Part shown: piece after piece, positions 46,482 to 56,571 of the stretch
Numbering within the stretch: position 1 is the stretch's first letter
How the letters are laid out: each line of letters begins with the position of its first letter
NCBI GenBank assembly: GCA_005656395.1
Contig: SRSI01000049.1
Location: 1 to 64,000, forward strand
From: Strongyloides papillosus
Lineage: Eukaryota; Nematoda; Chromadorea; Rhabditida; Strongyloididae
DNA length: 64,000 nt
Direction: 5' to 3'
The notes under the pieces: generated by a model
Databases searched by the model: none
What the model was told of the DNA's origin: nothing
Seen by the model: only the letters and a program-made list of their open reading frames with translations
Translations under genes and position numbers: made by a program

Positions 46482-49400
46482 TCAGAGGTTCAATAATTTG
46501 ACTTCATTAATGCTTCTTGCTAATGGTCGGCCTTTGGTCTTATTTTTCTTCTTACAAAAAATTTTTAAACTTTCTCCTTCATCATTCGTTATATTTACCA
46601 CAATATAACCTGTCTTCCAGCAGGCCTCGAACTTATTCTTTTTAGGAAAGAATACAGCTACAGGATCTCCAACTTTTATATTTAATTGATCTCGCGGCGT
46701 TTGCTCCGGTGTAGAATGGGATCCTTCAACAGCAGACTTTTCCTTTTTCTTATTTTCCATGATCATTTGATTCATTTTACTTCTCACAGCTTTCATTAAC
46801 AAGGCGCTGTAACGATTACATAATTGGTGCTCAAATTCAGTCTGCTGGTCCACCAAATAACTTATTCTTCCTTCTCTTTCAGTAGCATCCATATCTTCCA
46901 TTTCTTCTAAGTCCCATGATAATAGTGGTCTCCTACCAAACATTAAGAAATACGGGGATTCTCTCAAAGTCGCATGTTTCATATTGTTTATAGCATAAAA
47001 TCCACGTTGAACCACTTTGTCCCATTGGGCCTCCAAGTTGATAAGAAGTTCCATTCCCGTCTTGCTAATTACATTTTGGAGTGTTTGAATAACACGCTCC
47101 ACCAAAGATTGGGATGTATGTTTGTATGGTACACCTCTTTCAACACCAATTTTGTATCTTTCTTTTAGTACCTCTAATGCTTTATCGAAATATTTGCTAT
47201 TATCGGCCTTTACATTTTCCACCATCCCATATCTGTAGATCAGAGATTCTTCTACAGCTTCAACTATTTTTTCATGACTTAAATCTGGGATAGGCCACCC
47301 TCCTACAAATCTAGTATTGACATCTATCCATACCAACAGATGTTTGTAGCCTCTCTCAGATGTAGGTAATGGTCCCAGGCAGTCCAGTTGCACCATTTGA
47401 AGTGGTCTATCGGCAGCGAACTCTCCCATCTTCATCATTGTTTTGTGGATGCCGTTACGTTCGATACATATTTTACAGTTGTTAACATAATTCCTATACT
47501 GTTGCTTAATATTCTCGTACGGCCATCTTTTCTCCAACATGTCAATACTTGCTTCCGCATATGGATGTCCTTGTTGGTCATGGATTTCTTTGAACAGGAG
47601 CAGCTTTTTCTTCTCCATCATTTCTTTTCCTTGGATTTCATCGGTGCGTTGACTTTCTGTGCATCCTCCTCCTTCTTCAGCAGGGTTGTTTCCATCTTTG
47701 ACTAAGATTTCATTTCCTTTTTCCTTTACTCTTATTAATTTCCTTCTCGTAGCTCTACAGTAGGCTCTTGACATGTAATCAGCTGCGATATTCTTAGCAC
47801 CTTCTAAATACCTGATTCTCAGCCCATCATATTGAAGAATTCTATTTATATACCTTATATAACGTCCAGATTCTGGTTTTCCACCTTTCAACATTTGTAG
47901 AATGGGTTTATGGTCTGTGTAAGCTATAACCTTGGAAGTTTTCGTAACTTCTTTGAAGTGATCTAATGTTCTACATAAACCTCTAACTTCCAGAAGCGTT
48001 GCACTAGCACTCTCCCCCATTCCTAACTTCTTAGAATAATAACCAACAGGTAATAATCTTTCTTCATCTTCATTTATGCCTGATAGATTTTCTTTCAAGT
48101 CTTCAACAATACCCTTGTATTTGTCAGGATATCTCTTCGATTCTTTTTCAATCCATAGTTTCTCAATTTCATTGACTTTCGCCATCTGCATTAGTAATCC
48201 AGACTCACTATACTTACTTGCATCAACAAATAAAATAAATTCTCTACTCTGGTCAGGCAATTTTAAAAATCCAACTTCCTTCAACATTGTCTGTATTTCA
48301 TTATAACTTCGCTCACATTCATCAGTCCACACATAGGATTGATCCTTTTGCAATAAAGTTAACAGTGGTTTCTCCAATTCTGTTATACCAAATATAAAAT
48401 CACGACAGTAATTTACTGCTCCTAAGTATCTACGTAACTCCGATACATTAGAAGGCTTTTTCATTCTCAATAGTCCCTTAATATACATTGGATTTGGTCT
48501 TATCTTCATATGACTTAAAATAACATTGAGATAACATATCTCGGTTCTCATAAGCTCCATTTTACTAGCATTAATCTTTAAACCGTAGTTACATAAACCT
48601 TTTAACATACAAAACAAAATCGTCTTATGAAATTGCATGGAATCCTCCATTGTGTAAATAAGTATATCATCAATATACGCCATAACACCATAGAGGTTTT
48701 CATTAATTACAGCTCCGTTTTCGTCCTTAAACTCACAGTTTTCAATAACTTCGTTGATAATGGATTGCGCAATACTGCTTGATACATTTAAACCAAACGG
48801 TAGCCTTTGCCAACTGTACAACTCATTCGTTACAGGACATTGTATTCCCAACAGTGTCTTATCTTCCTCGTTCAGTGGTATTTGCAAGAAAAATTGTCGT
48901 AAATCTATCTTTGAGAAGTAACGACCTTTGCACAGTCGTCCATATTCATCTTTCAAATTCTTTGGTATCACAAACGATCTTTGCAAACATTCATTCACCT
49001 GTCTTGCATCTAAACATACTCTGGTATCTCGTTTTACTTGTATTTGAACTTCATCTTCCAATTTGTCATTTTTTATCACTACCTCAGTAGTATCAAATCT
49101 AACTGCAACTGTCAAATTGATGATAACAGAAGGATTGTAGCACTTTTTGATAGCACCAATTTGCAGCCATTGTTCAATCGTTTCTTTGATAATTTCTTTG
49201 TCCTTTACACTATGTTTGTAACGATATGCTTTTGGAAATTGTTTTAATACCTGCAATTTAGGAGCACTTAACTTACAGCATCCAATATCCACTTTAGAAT
49301 CTGAGATAACCTCAGGAAATGCACTCTTCATCTCCTCCTTCAATTCAAATACACAGGGAGTTCCTTCCCTCCTTACAGTGGATACACGGTTCATCAGCCC

Positions 49401-50903
49401 CTCAGCTTTGACATTTGAGTCGCAATTAGCAGTTACCAACCTACCCAAGAAGGTGATTTCTTTGGTTGCGTAATTAATATTTGCACCTCCTGCCATCAAA
49501 GTGTCATTACCAATAATCATATTATATTTTCCATCGGTGCATATTTCTTCTTCTTTAACAATAGATACCTGATTACAAATTTTCACATCTTCGATACAAA
49601 TTTCAAGCATCATTGTCCCTTCTGCCTTCCACTTAGCACCATTTGCTAATACAAAGGAAGTTCCTTCATCTTTGCAAATATTGTCATCATAACCTAAGTA
49701 TCTGGCTTCCTTCTCTGAAATTATGGTAACCGTGCTTCCTGTATCGATAAGCCCCTTCACCATGCATATTCTTTCAACTTCTTTAACCTTTTTGCTCAGT
49801 TTTACATTGATTATGAGATCATTATTGCATCTTTCACTTACACTTCTAGGACAACGATCAAACTTCTTCATCTTATCTTTCTTTACAACATTTACTTTCC
49901 TTTCAGTTTCAATTCGAGATACCTTTTCAAGACTGTCACCTTTTGTTTTACACTCACTAGCATAGTGACCTTTACTTTGACAAGCATAGCATATAATGTT
50001 GTCTTTCTTATTAACTGGATTTTCTTGATGCATCTTTAATTTTGTACCTTTAACTTCAGACTTGGACTGATTAAAACTTTTACTAGAAAAACCTTTCTTG
50101 TTTCTCATGTTATCAAATTTACCATCTCTTTTCTCACGTAATTTTAGAAACTCTACAAGATCATCGGGATTCTTTATACCACAATTTTCTACCGCTCTTT
50201 GGGTTTGTGCATCATGTTTACAAATTATGTCCGCTATAATCAACTTATCTCTGACTTCTTTCTCTTCTTTCATGTGATATTTCTCACAAAGTTTAAATAG
50301 CTCTTTCAAATACTCTTCATAATTTTTGAAATCATCTCTCGACATTCTATTGATATGAATTCTAAGCTTATCTTTGGATACCTCGTACTTGGCGTAACAT
50401 TCTTTCAAGAATTCAGTGATTTGAGTTAAATTGCTATCTTTATCGATGGTTCTTAATCTCTCTTGAACTTTTTCACCAAGTTTTCCCTTTAACAGCATTA
50501 TTTGCTTCTTTTCTGGTACAGGATGAAGCTCTTCTTCATCTTCATCATCCACTGCAAATTCCATCGCATCTTTAAATTGTTCATAGAAATTCACAAAACT
50601 ACTTTCACCTTCAAATACTGGCAGTGTTTTGTACAGAGACAGATCGTATCGCGCCATCTTCTCTGTTTTCTCCTCAGCCTTAGGTTTCTTCACCAACACA
50701 GTAGTTGTCTTCAATAACCGTTTTATATCAGCTACAATTAGTCTAATATTTTCCACTAGCTCTTCCGGCTTATCACTGTAACCTCTCAATAACAAATTGA
50801 TTACCGATAGCTTCTTTCCCGGTACTACTTCGTTCGAGATATTCAGTCCTAACTCGTTAGCAGCACTTAACACACTCTTTAACTTTTCCTCTTTGGAGGG
50901 CAT
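46482..50903 (-). CDS. Gag-pol polyprotein of retrotransposon 2
   Basis: 1473 codons in one frame starting MPSKEEKLKS. A gag-like helical region, zinc knuckle CYACQSKGHYASEC (305-318), protease GLIDTGSTVTII (about 385-396), reverse transcriptase with LPFGLN and YIDD (743-746), RNase H (ILFVDASKYSESG), integrase zinc site (HDQQGHP...NNCKIC) and catalytic D, D, E positions (QLDCLGP, KADNSKYF, LVERVIQ). Clearly different from element 1 (YADD, other gag), so the two are separate families. No stop or shift was seen. Confidence 0.95.
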   Translation of the reverse strand: MPSKEEKLKSVLSAANELGLNISNEVVPGKKLSVINLLLRGYSDKPEELVENIRLIVADIKRLLKTTTVLVKKPKAEEKTEKMARYDLSLYKTLPVFEGESSFVNFYEQFKDAMEFAVDDEDEEELHPVPEKKQIMLLKGKLGEKVQERLRTIDKDSNLTQITEFLKECYAKYEVSKDKLRIHINRMSRDDFKNYEEYLKELFKLCEKYHMKEEKEVRDKLIIADIICKHDAQTQRAVENCGIKNPDDLVEFLKLREKRDGKFDNMRNKKGFSSKSFNQSKSEVKGTKLKMHQENPVNKKDNIICYACQSKGHYASECKTKGDSLEKVSRIETERKVNVVKKDKMKKFDRCPRSVSERCNNDLIINVKLSKKVKEVERICMVKGLIDTGSTVTIISEKEARYLGYDDNICKDEGTSFVLANGAKWKAEGTMMLEICIEDVKICNQVSIVKEEEICTDGKYNMIIGNDTLMAGGANINYATKEITFLGRLVTANCDSNVKAEGLMNRVSTVRREGTPCVFELKEEMKSAFPEVISDSKVDIGCCKLSAPKLQVLKQFPKAYRYKHSVKDKEIIKETIEQWLQIGAIKKCYNPSVIINLTVAVRFDTTEVVIKNDKLEDEVQIQVKRDTRVCLDARQVNECLQRSFVIPKNLKDEYGRLCKGRYFSKIDLRQFFLQIPLNEEDKTLLGIQCPVTNELYSWQRLPFGLNVSSSIAQSIINEVIENCEFKDENGAVINENLYGVMAYIDDILIYTMEDSMQFHKTILFCMLKGLCNYGLKINASKMELMRTEICYLNVILSHMKIRPNPMYIKGLLRMKKPSNVSELRRYLGAVNYCRDFIFGITELEKPLLTLLQKDQSYVWTDECERSYNEIQTMLKEVGFLKLPDQSREFILFVDASKYSESGLLMQMAKVNEIEKLWIEKESKRYPDKYKGIVEDLKENLSGINEDEERLLPVGYYSKKLGMGESASATLLEVRGLCRTLDHFKEVTKTSKVIAYTDHKPILQMLKGGKPESGRYIRYINRILQYDGLRIRYLEGAKNIAADYMSRAYCRATRRKLIRVKEKGNEILVKDGNNPAEEGGGCTESQRTDEIQGKEMMEKKKLLLFKEIHDQQGHPYAEASIDMLEKRWPYENIKQQYRNYVNNCKICIERNGIHKTMMKMGEFAADRPLQMVQLDCLGPLPTSERGYKHLLVWIDVNTRFVGGWPIPDLSHEKIVEAVEESLIYRYGMVENVKADNSKYFDKALEVLKERYKIGVERGVPYKHTSQSLVERVIQTLQNVISKTGMELLINLEAQWDKVVQRGFYAINNMKHATLRESPYFLMFGRRPLLSWDLEEMEDMDATEREGRISYLVDQQTEFEHQLCNRYSALLMKAVRSKMNQMIMENKKKEKSAVEGSHSTPEQTPRDQLNIKVGDPVAVFFPKKNKFEACWKTGYIVVNITNDEGESLKIFCKKKNKTKGRPLARSINEVKLLNL

Positions 50904-51102
50904 CTACTTCTATACACTTATCTGGAGCTTCCCCAAGTAAAATTTAGCTCCCCGTGTATCTCGCCAAAACCTGTCCTCACTATTGACACCTGGTTTTGAT
51001 GACTTTACCCTCACTATTACGCACAAATTACAGAATCCTAGCTTTACTCACTGGATTTCTTTACAAAAACTGATGCAAATTAACTTTTTATTTTACTCTC
51101 TA

Positions 51103-51253
51103 AGTAAAATTTTTATTTTAGTTGACTTATACCCCTACAATAAACATATTAATAATTAACATATTAGTAACATAATAGATAACGTTTACAATATTAACCC
51201 CTTAATGTGTCATCTCATAATAACTGTCATGTTTTTTGTGAAGTGTATTCACA
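51103..51253 (-). repeat. 5' LTR of retrotransposon 2
   Basis: 151 bp; followed on the coding strand by a 200-bp leader (50904-51102) with no assigned primer-binding site. Confidence 0.95.
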
Positions 51254-51406
51254 CTTATTAAAGATATAAAAAAAACAAAAGCCATCTTCAGCAGTCAGTT
51301 AGTCAGCTAAAGAATTGGAGTTTGGTGTTTAAATCTTCCCAATAATTATTTATTTCAATATTGTACTCTTTATATATATTAAAATCTTCATTTAATCTTA
51401 CTTTTG

Positions 51407-51535
51407 TTACTTCCCTCTTCCCGAGTTTACATAACACTTATAAGAGGGGAAGCATGCGGGTCCTTTAGCTTGAACGGTTGAGAAGGAATAAACAGTAACA
51501 ACAACAACAGCTAAGAAATAAGTACTGAATTTCAT
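51407..51535 (-). CDS. Small secreted two-Cys peptide, gene 3
   Basis: 43 codons: signal MKFSTYFLAVVVVTVYSF...VQA, mature KGPACFPSYKCYVNSGRGK with a C-x5-C ring. GR and GK near the end could serve as processing/amidation sites. Conserved donor GTAAGAT (51401) sits just beyond the stop. The matching acceptor and 3' exon are at 46132, so the 3' UTR intron is now 5.27 kb, of which 4.99 kb is retrotransposon 2 plus its target duplication (281 bp without it, like the 280 bp of gene 1). TATA-like element at 51578-51587. Expression may be impaired by the insertion. Confidence 0.72.
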   Translation of the reverse strand: MKFSTYFLAVVVVTVYSFSTVQAKGPACFPSYKCYVNSGRGK

Positions 51536-52310
51536 ATTGAAACTTCTTGAAAGTGTAATTTGGAAGAAAAATTTCACCTATTTTATAAGAATTTTAGATC
51601 ATTAAAAATTCGAATATTGATAAACGACGGCAATTATTAAAGTTATTTAATAGAAATAAATACAAGTTTCAAAGATTATCAATGACCATTTTTATGGAAT
51701 TTTATGGATACCACATTTTCCAGGACGTTATTATCATATTTTTATAAATAGCATAAAATTTTTATTTATTTTCGGAAATTTTTTAATTATCTCGAAGAAA
51801 AATAAAACTTAATCATGTTTCTAAATTTATAAAAAAAAATTTCAAAACATTTTATATTTTACCCTACAGTTTTCTTCAATTATTTGAACAAATGTAACAT
51901 TTTCTTGGTTTGATATTTTACACGATATAATTTTCATTTTAAAGTTTAACTTATTTCGTATGATATTTTTCAAGATCCAATTAAAATTCTCGAGCAAACT
52001 ATTTTAAAACTTCTGTTATAAATCTAGAATCACAATAAAATTTCTTTTTTTTTAAAATAATAAAAAATTTCCGAAAATAGATAAAAATTTTATGTTATTC
52101 ATAGAAATATGATAATAACATTCAGGAAAATGCGTTATCCATAAATTTTTAATAAATTAGTTATTGATAATCTTTGGAACTTGTATTTACTTCTTTTTAA
52201 TCATTTGAATAATTGCCATGGTTTATAAATGTTCGAGCTTATAATGATCTGAAATTCATATAAAATAGATAATATTTTTCTTCAAAATCACATTTTTAAA
52301 AAGTTTTAAT
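51536..52310. promoter_or_regulatory. Bidirectional spacer between peptide genes 3 and 4
   Basis: Homologous to 44062-44845 in the same orientation (GAACAAATGTAACATTTTCTTGG then CTCGAGCAAACTATTTTAAAAC), although the flanking signal-peptide types are swapped compared with that pair. Confidence 0.55.
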
Positions 52311-52418
52311 ATTAAATTCAGTAATTATTTCTTAGCTGTTATTGCTGTTTACTCTTTATCACCATGTTAGGCTAAAGTCCAATGGGGTTATAGGAGGTCC
52401 AAGAATTTAAAGAATTAA
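52311..52418 (+). pseudogene. Small secreted peptide pseudogene, gene 4
   Basis: Aligns with the family from the signal peptide (KFSNYFLAVIAVYSL) through the conserved donor GTAAGAC (52424), but the start codon is ATT. A TAG replaces the Gln before the usual AK cleavage site, and the downstream acceptor is AA instead of AG near 52684. The mature part (AKVQWGYRRSKNLKN) has no Cys. Confidence 0.8.
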
Positions 52419-52424
52419 CAACGG

Positions 52425-53400
52425 TAAGACGTAGATGATGATTTTATTATAGATAAAGTGTACAATATAGAAATAGGCAACTAATAGGAAGATTAAAGCT
52501 TCACACCTGGAATTTTAGCTAACTAACTGGCTTCCGGATATGGCTATTGTCCCTTTTTATACTCTTTAATTGGTATCCTTAATTGACGTTATTTAATTGT
52601 TATAAGGGAGTTTTCCATATGAAGAGCCAATTTTCTATATTTTTTTTCTCTATTCGTGTATCTTCTTTATATCTTTTCTTTTTAAATTTCACAACTTACC
52701 TTCAACAATCACTTTAGATGGATTTCAACACTCCACCACTAAATTGTGGAGATAAAAAGAATTGATACTAGTATTTATAAATTGAATTTTTATCGTTTGA
52801 ATAAAATCCTTTTTCATTGTATTATTTTTTTATTTAGCAATTTTAAAGTTATTGGTAGATTTCTATTAAATATCAAAAAACACATTGTCAATAAACTTTT
52901 GTAATTATATTTAAATTTTGCAAACGAAAAAAGTATGAAAATAAATTTTATTTCTTTACATTATCACTTTACCTATTTTAATAGTAGCGTTGTCAATAGC
53001 ATCAAAATACCGTCGAAAACTACACAAAAATATTACTACACATTTGATGATAAATGTAAAACACCTCTTTTAAAATTACTCAAATCAAACAATGGAAACA
53101 ATTTTAGCTTTAACAAATAAAACAAAACAATTTTTATAATAATAATTTAATTAAAAATGATAAATATTTAAATGCCAAACACGGCGCTACTTTTACTACA
53201 GATGAAATGATAATAAAAAAATTAGAATTTATTTCCAAAATTTTCGTGTGCAAATTTTAATATAGTTATTAAAGTATATTAACTTTGTCAAAAATTTTAA
53301 TTTTTAATTCTGTTATTAATTTAGAAATAATTGAAAATAAACAATGCTTTGTTTAATATTTAATAAAAATCCGCCAACAAATTCAAAACTGCTAAATATA
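52425..53400. other. Spacer between convergent peptide genes 4 and 5
   Basis: Includes the degenerate intron and 3' exon of gene 4 (TTTAGATGGATTTCAACAC near 52714) and AT-rich sequence. A 61-codon frame at 52935-53120 shows no homology or signal and is not counted as a gene. Confidence 0.45.
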
Positions 53401-53833
53401 AAACAATATAATGATAAAGGATTTTATTCAAACGATAAAAATTAAATTAATAAATGTTAATAGAAATTCTTTTTATCATAACTATTTGGTAGGAAAGTGT
53501 TGAAATCCATCCAAAGTAATCATTAAATGCATGTTGTGAAACCTAAAAAGAAAAGAGATAAAGAAGATGAATGAAAAGAAAAAAAAATTAAAGGATATCC
53601 CCAAGAAACTATAAAAAAAATTGATCCTTTACATGAAAGACTCCTCAATCACTATTAAATCACGTTAATTAAGGATACTAATTAAAGAGTTAAAAGGGGA
53701 CAATAGTCATAACTAGAATTCAGTTAGTTAGTTAGCTAAAGAATTGGGTTATAGTGCTTTGATCTTCCTATTCTTTCATTTCTATATTGTTTTTTATATA
53801 TATAATAAAATCTTCATTTATGTCTTACTTTTG

Positions 53834-53962
53834 TTAATTCTGTGGTTTCGGTTTCTTATAACACTTATAAGAGGGGTAGCATGCGGGTCCTTTAGCTTGA
53901 ACGTTTGAGAAGGAATAAACAGTAACAGCAACAACAGCTAAGAAATAAGCACTGAATTTCAT
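53834..53962 (-). CDS. Small secreted two-Cys peptide, gene 5
   Basis: 43 codons: signal MKFSAYFLAVVAVTVYSF...VQA, mature KGPACYPSYKCYKKPKPQN. The ring C-x5-C is almost that of gene 3 (F to Y), while the tail after it is completely different, so the ring is conserved and the tail varies. Donor GTAAGAC at 53828, 286-bp intron to the acceptor at 53543, 3' exon to an AATAAA near 53420. TATA-like element at 54005-54014. Confidence 0.75.
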   Translation of the reverse strand: MKFSAYFLAVVAVTVYSFSNVQAKGPACYPSYKCYKKPKPQN

Positions 53963-54747
53963 ATTGAAACTTCTTGAAAGTGTAATTTGGAAGAAAAATT
54001 TCACCTACTTTATAAGAATTTTAGATCATTGTAAATTCGAATATTGATAAACGACGGCAATTATTAAAATAATTTAATAGAAATAAATACAAGTTTCAAA
54101 GATTATCAATGACTATTTCATATGGAAATTTATGGATAACACATTCTCCAAAACGTTATTATCATATTTTTATTAACAACATAAAATTCCTATCTATTTT
54201 TTAGAAATTTTTTTATTATTTCAAATAAAAAAGAAATTTTTTTGTGTTTCTAGATTTATAACAGAAGTTTTAAAATAGTTGCTCGAGAATTTTTAATGAA
54301 TCTTGAAATATACAATACGGAATAAATTAAGTTTTAAAATGAAAATTGAATCATGAAAAATATCAAGCCAAGAAAATGTTACATTTGTTCAAATTTTTAA
54401 AGCAAACTATATGTGAAAATATATTATGCTTTAAAGCATTCGTTATAAATTTAGAAACATAATTAAGATTCATATTTTTATTTAAAACAATTAAAAATTT
54501 CTATAAATAGATTGAAATTTTATGTTGTTCATAAAAATATGATAATAACGTTCTGGAAAATGCGTTATCTATAAATTTCCATACAAAATAGTCATTAATA
54601 GTCTTTGAAACTTGTATTTATTTCTATTAAATCATTCTAATAATTGCATATTTATCAATATTCGAATTTATAATGATCTAAAATTCATATAAAATAGGTG
54701 AAATTTTCCTTCAAAATCACACTTTCAAGAAGTTTCAATAACTCAAT
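53963..54747. promoter_or_regulatory. Bidirectional spacer between peptide genes 5 and 6, inverted relative to the other pairs
   Basis: Carries the same blocks as the other two spacers but in reverse (ATAACAGAAGTTTTAAAATAG first, then CCAAGAAAATGTTACATTTG). TATA-like elements at 54005-54014 and 54688-54697 serve genes 5 and 6. Confidence 0.6.
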
Positions 54748-54882
54748 ATGAAATTCAGTACTTATTTCTTAGCTGCTGTTGCTGTTTATTCTTTCTCAAC
54801 AATTCAAGCTGGTACTTTTGACGATTACTTTGGATGGATTTCAACACTTCCACCACCAAATTGTGGAGATAATAAGGATTAA
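54748..54882 (+). CDS. Small secreted peptide with a different tail, gene 6
   Basis: 45 codons. Signal peptide MKFSTYFLAAVAVYSFSTIQA, then a 23-residue mature part beginning GTFDDYFGWISTL and ending PPPNCGDNKD, with one Cys and no ring. This tail is the sequence that lies in the 3' untranslated exon of genes 1, 2, 3 and 5, here joined directly to the signal-peptide exon without an intron. Either this copy lost the variable exon segment and intron by deletion, or it keeps an older arrangement. Leader and TATA-like element match gene 1 most closely. AATAAA at 54918. Confidence 0.72.
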   Translation: MKFSTYFLAAVAVYSFSTIQAGTFDDYFGWISTLPPPNCGDNKD

Positions 54883-54923
54883 TATTAACATTTATTCGTT
54901 GAATTTAATTGTTTAAAAATAAA

Positions 54924-56018
54924 CATTTATCATTATATTGTTTTTTTTTGCAATTTTGGATTTTTTCGTATATTTATTCTGAATGTCATAGAATATATTG
55001 TTTATTATCAGGATTTTTAAGTTGAACGATTCGTAAATTCAATTATCATACATTTTCAAACCTAATTCATTGTTCAAAAACTATAAACTTTTTCATACTC
55101 TTTATAAATTATAAGCTTTGTGAAAATTTTTTTTTCTTTTATCAGTTAAGCGTCACAAACTTGTTATATTAATTTATATAAAAAAATTCGATGATAATAG
55201 ATTATTTTAATAAATTTTATTTTTATTGGTGTCAAAAGGGAAAGGTACTAAGAACTCTTTAACGTTTTGTTTATCATATCCATATTGCATACCTCAAATT
55301 ATCACGTTCAAAAAGCAAACAAAATTCCATTGAATCTTTAACATCACTTCATTGCATGATAAAGATCATAGCTCCACATAAGCATTGACTCATTAATAAT
55401 GCATATTAAGACTTTAATTTTATACAAAAAACACCATAAAATTATGAAATTAGAATTCTAAAAATATGCGCACCTAAAATAGTCATAAAATCTATATTTA
55501 GAAGTCATAAAAATTCCACTTATAAATCAGAAACAAGTATATTTTAAATTGTTTCGATTGTAAAAAATCATATATTTATTGCTTTCATTAGCACATTAAA
55601 ATATATTTGAATATTATTATAAACTAAAAAATATATTTTTTTGATTCTTGTTTATGATTTTTTGTTAAGATTTATTGTTAAAAAATAACAATATTATTTA
55701 AGGTTTGTGTGAGAGTTTTTTTTATCTTGTTTTTCTATTTTAAATTAGCAAATTGCATTTTATTATAAATGTAGAAATTATCACATGAAAAAATGATAAG
55801 TTGGAGAGTCTTATTTTTAACAACACAATAGATTGCATAAATAAACATTTTATGTGATGACAATTTAATTATAACTTTTATTGAGATGCAACTGATACCA
55901 AATAACTGACAAGTAATACAAAAAAATTGTATTGATAAAAAGTTCAAATTTAAAATAACCACTAAAAAAATTAAATCTTCACACTCCATCCTCAAATTTA
56001 CCTTCCCTCTTAATTCTC
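54924..56018. other. Intergenic
   Basis: AT-rich, no gene seen. A 96-codon minus-strand frame (55735-56025) lacks coding features and overlaps the end of the next gene. Confidence 0.45.
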
Positions 56019-56571
56019 TCACCAAAAAACGCCTAAATAAAAATACAAAGTCAACAAAATAATATTAAAAATAAATACATAATTTTTTTTCCAACTGACG
56101 TCATTAGCATGATAATCCAAACCATTATACACCATATCATTATCATTTCCATAGATACCTTGGCTATCAATATCTTTATAACACTCAACAACAGCCCTCT
56201 CACAATCACTACCACCCTCACCACAGGGATCATTAGTTTTAAGATAAAGGAAAGTACAATAATAAATTTTAACTTGTTGTGATATGCATATAACATGTTT
56301 ATTTATAAATAATGATGATATACCATCAAATAAACATTTGTAGTCGATGGTATTTTTATCATTAAAAGAATTGGCATCATAAAAAGTGTGATTGAGGATT
56401 CCATTAATTGTACATTCTACATTGAAAGTCTTCCCATCACTCTTGTTATTTAATGTGTTATTGTTTGATAATGTAGCAATCTTAAGTATGTGTAAATTTT
56501 TTCGTATTAATAATATTGGTTTTTAAACTTACACATATAACAGCTGAAGCTAATATTTGCCTAGTTTCCAT
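56019..56571 (-). CDS. Secreted or membrane-anchored Cys-rich protein, unrecognised
   Basis: Two exons, 56571-56533 and 56480-56019, join across a 52-bp intron (GTAAGTTTAAA...CTTAAG) to 166 residues. The splice completes a signal peptide (METRQILASAVIC + IATLS). The ectodomain has seven Cys (contexts VECT, YKCL, VICI, YYCT, DPCG, SDCE, VECY) and N-glycosylation sequons (NNT, NHT). The C-terminus is a hydrophobic segment (NYVFIFNIILLTLYFYLGVF) with almost no tail, typical of a GPI signal or a C-terminal membrane anchor. Family not recognised. The longest open frames on this strand here are in other phases and misleading. Confidence 0.7.

Larger units (their letters stand above)
46270..51253 (-). 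mobile_element. Ty3/gypsy-type LTR retrotransposon 2
   Basis: LTRs of 151 bp at 46270-46420 and 51103-51253 appear identical; CTTA flanks both sides (46266-46269 and 51254-51257). On the coding strand the LTR begins TGTGAA and ends TTTTACT, similar to element 1 (AGTGAA...TTTACT). A purine-rich tract, ACAGGGGA, precedes the 3' LTR. The element sits on the same strand as, and inside, the 3' UTR intron of peptide gene 3. The intact coding frame and identical LTRs indicate a very recent insertion. Confidence 0.95.

Noticed and set aside
52935..53120. 61-codon plus-strand frame between peptide genes
   Set aside because: Lies in spacer related to 45371-46004, where the frame is not kept; no signal peptide.
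55735..56025. Minus-strand 96-codon frame with many hydrophobic residues
   Set aside because: AT-driven composition, no homologue or signal, and it overlaps the end of the better supported Cys-rich gene.
56051..56296. 81-codon hydrophobic minus-strand frame
   Set aside because: It is a wrong-phase reading of exon 2 of the Cys-rich anchored protein.
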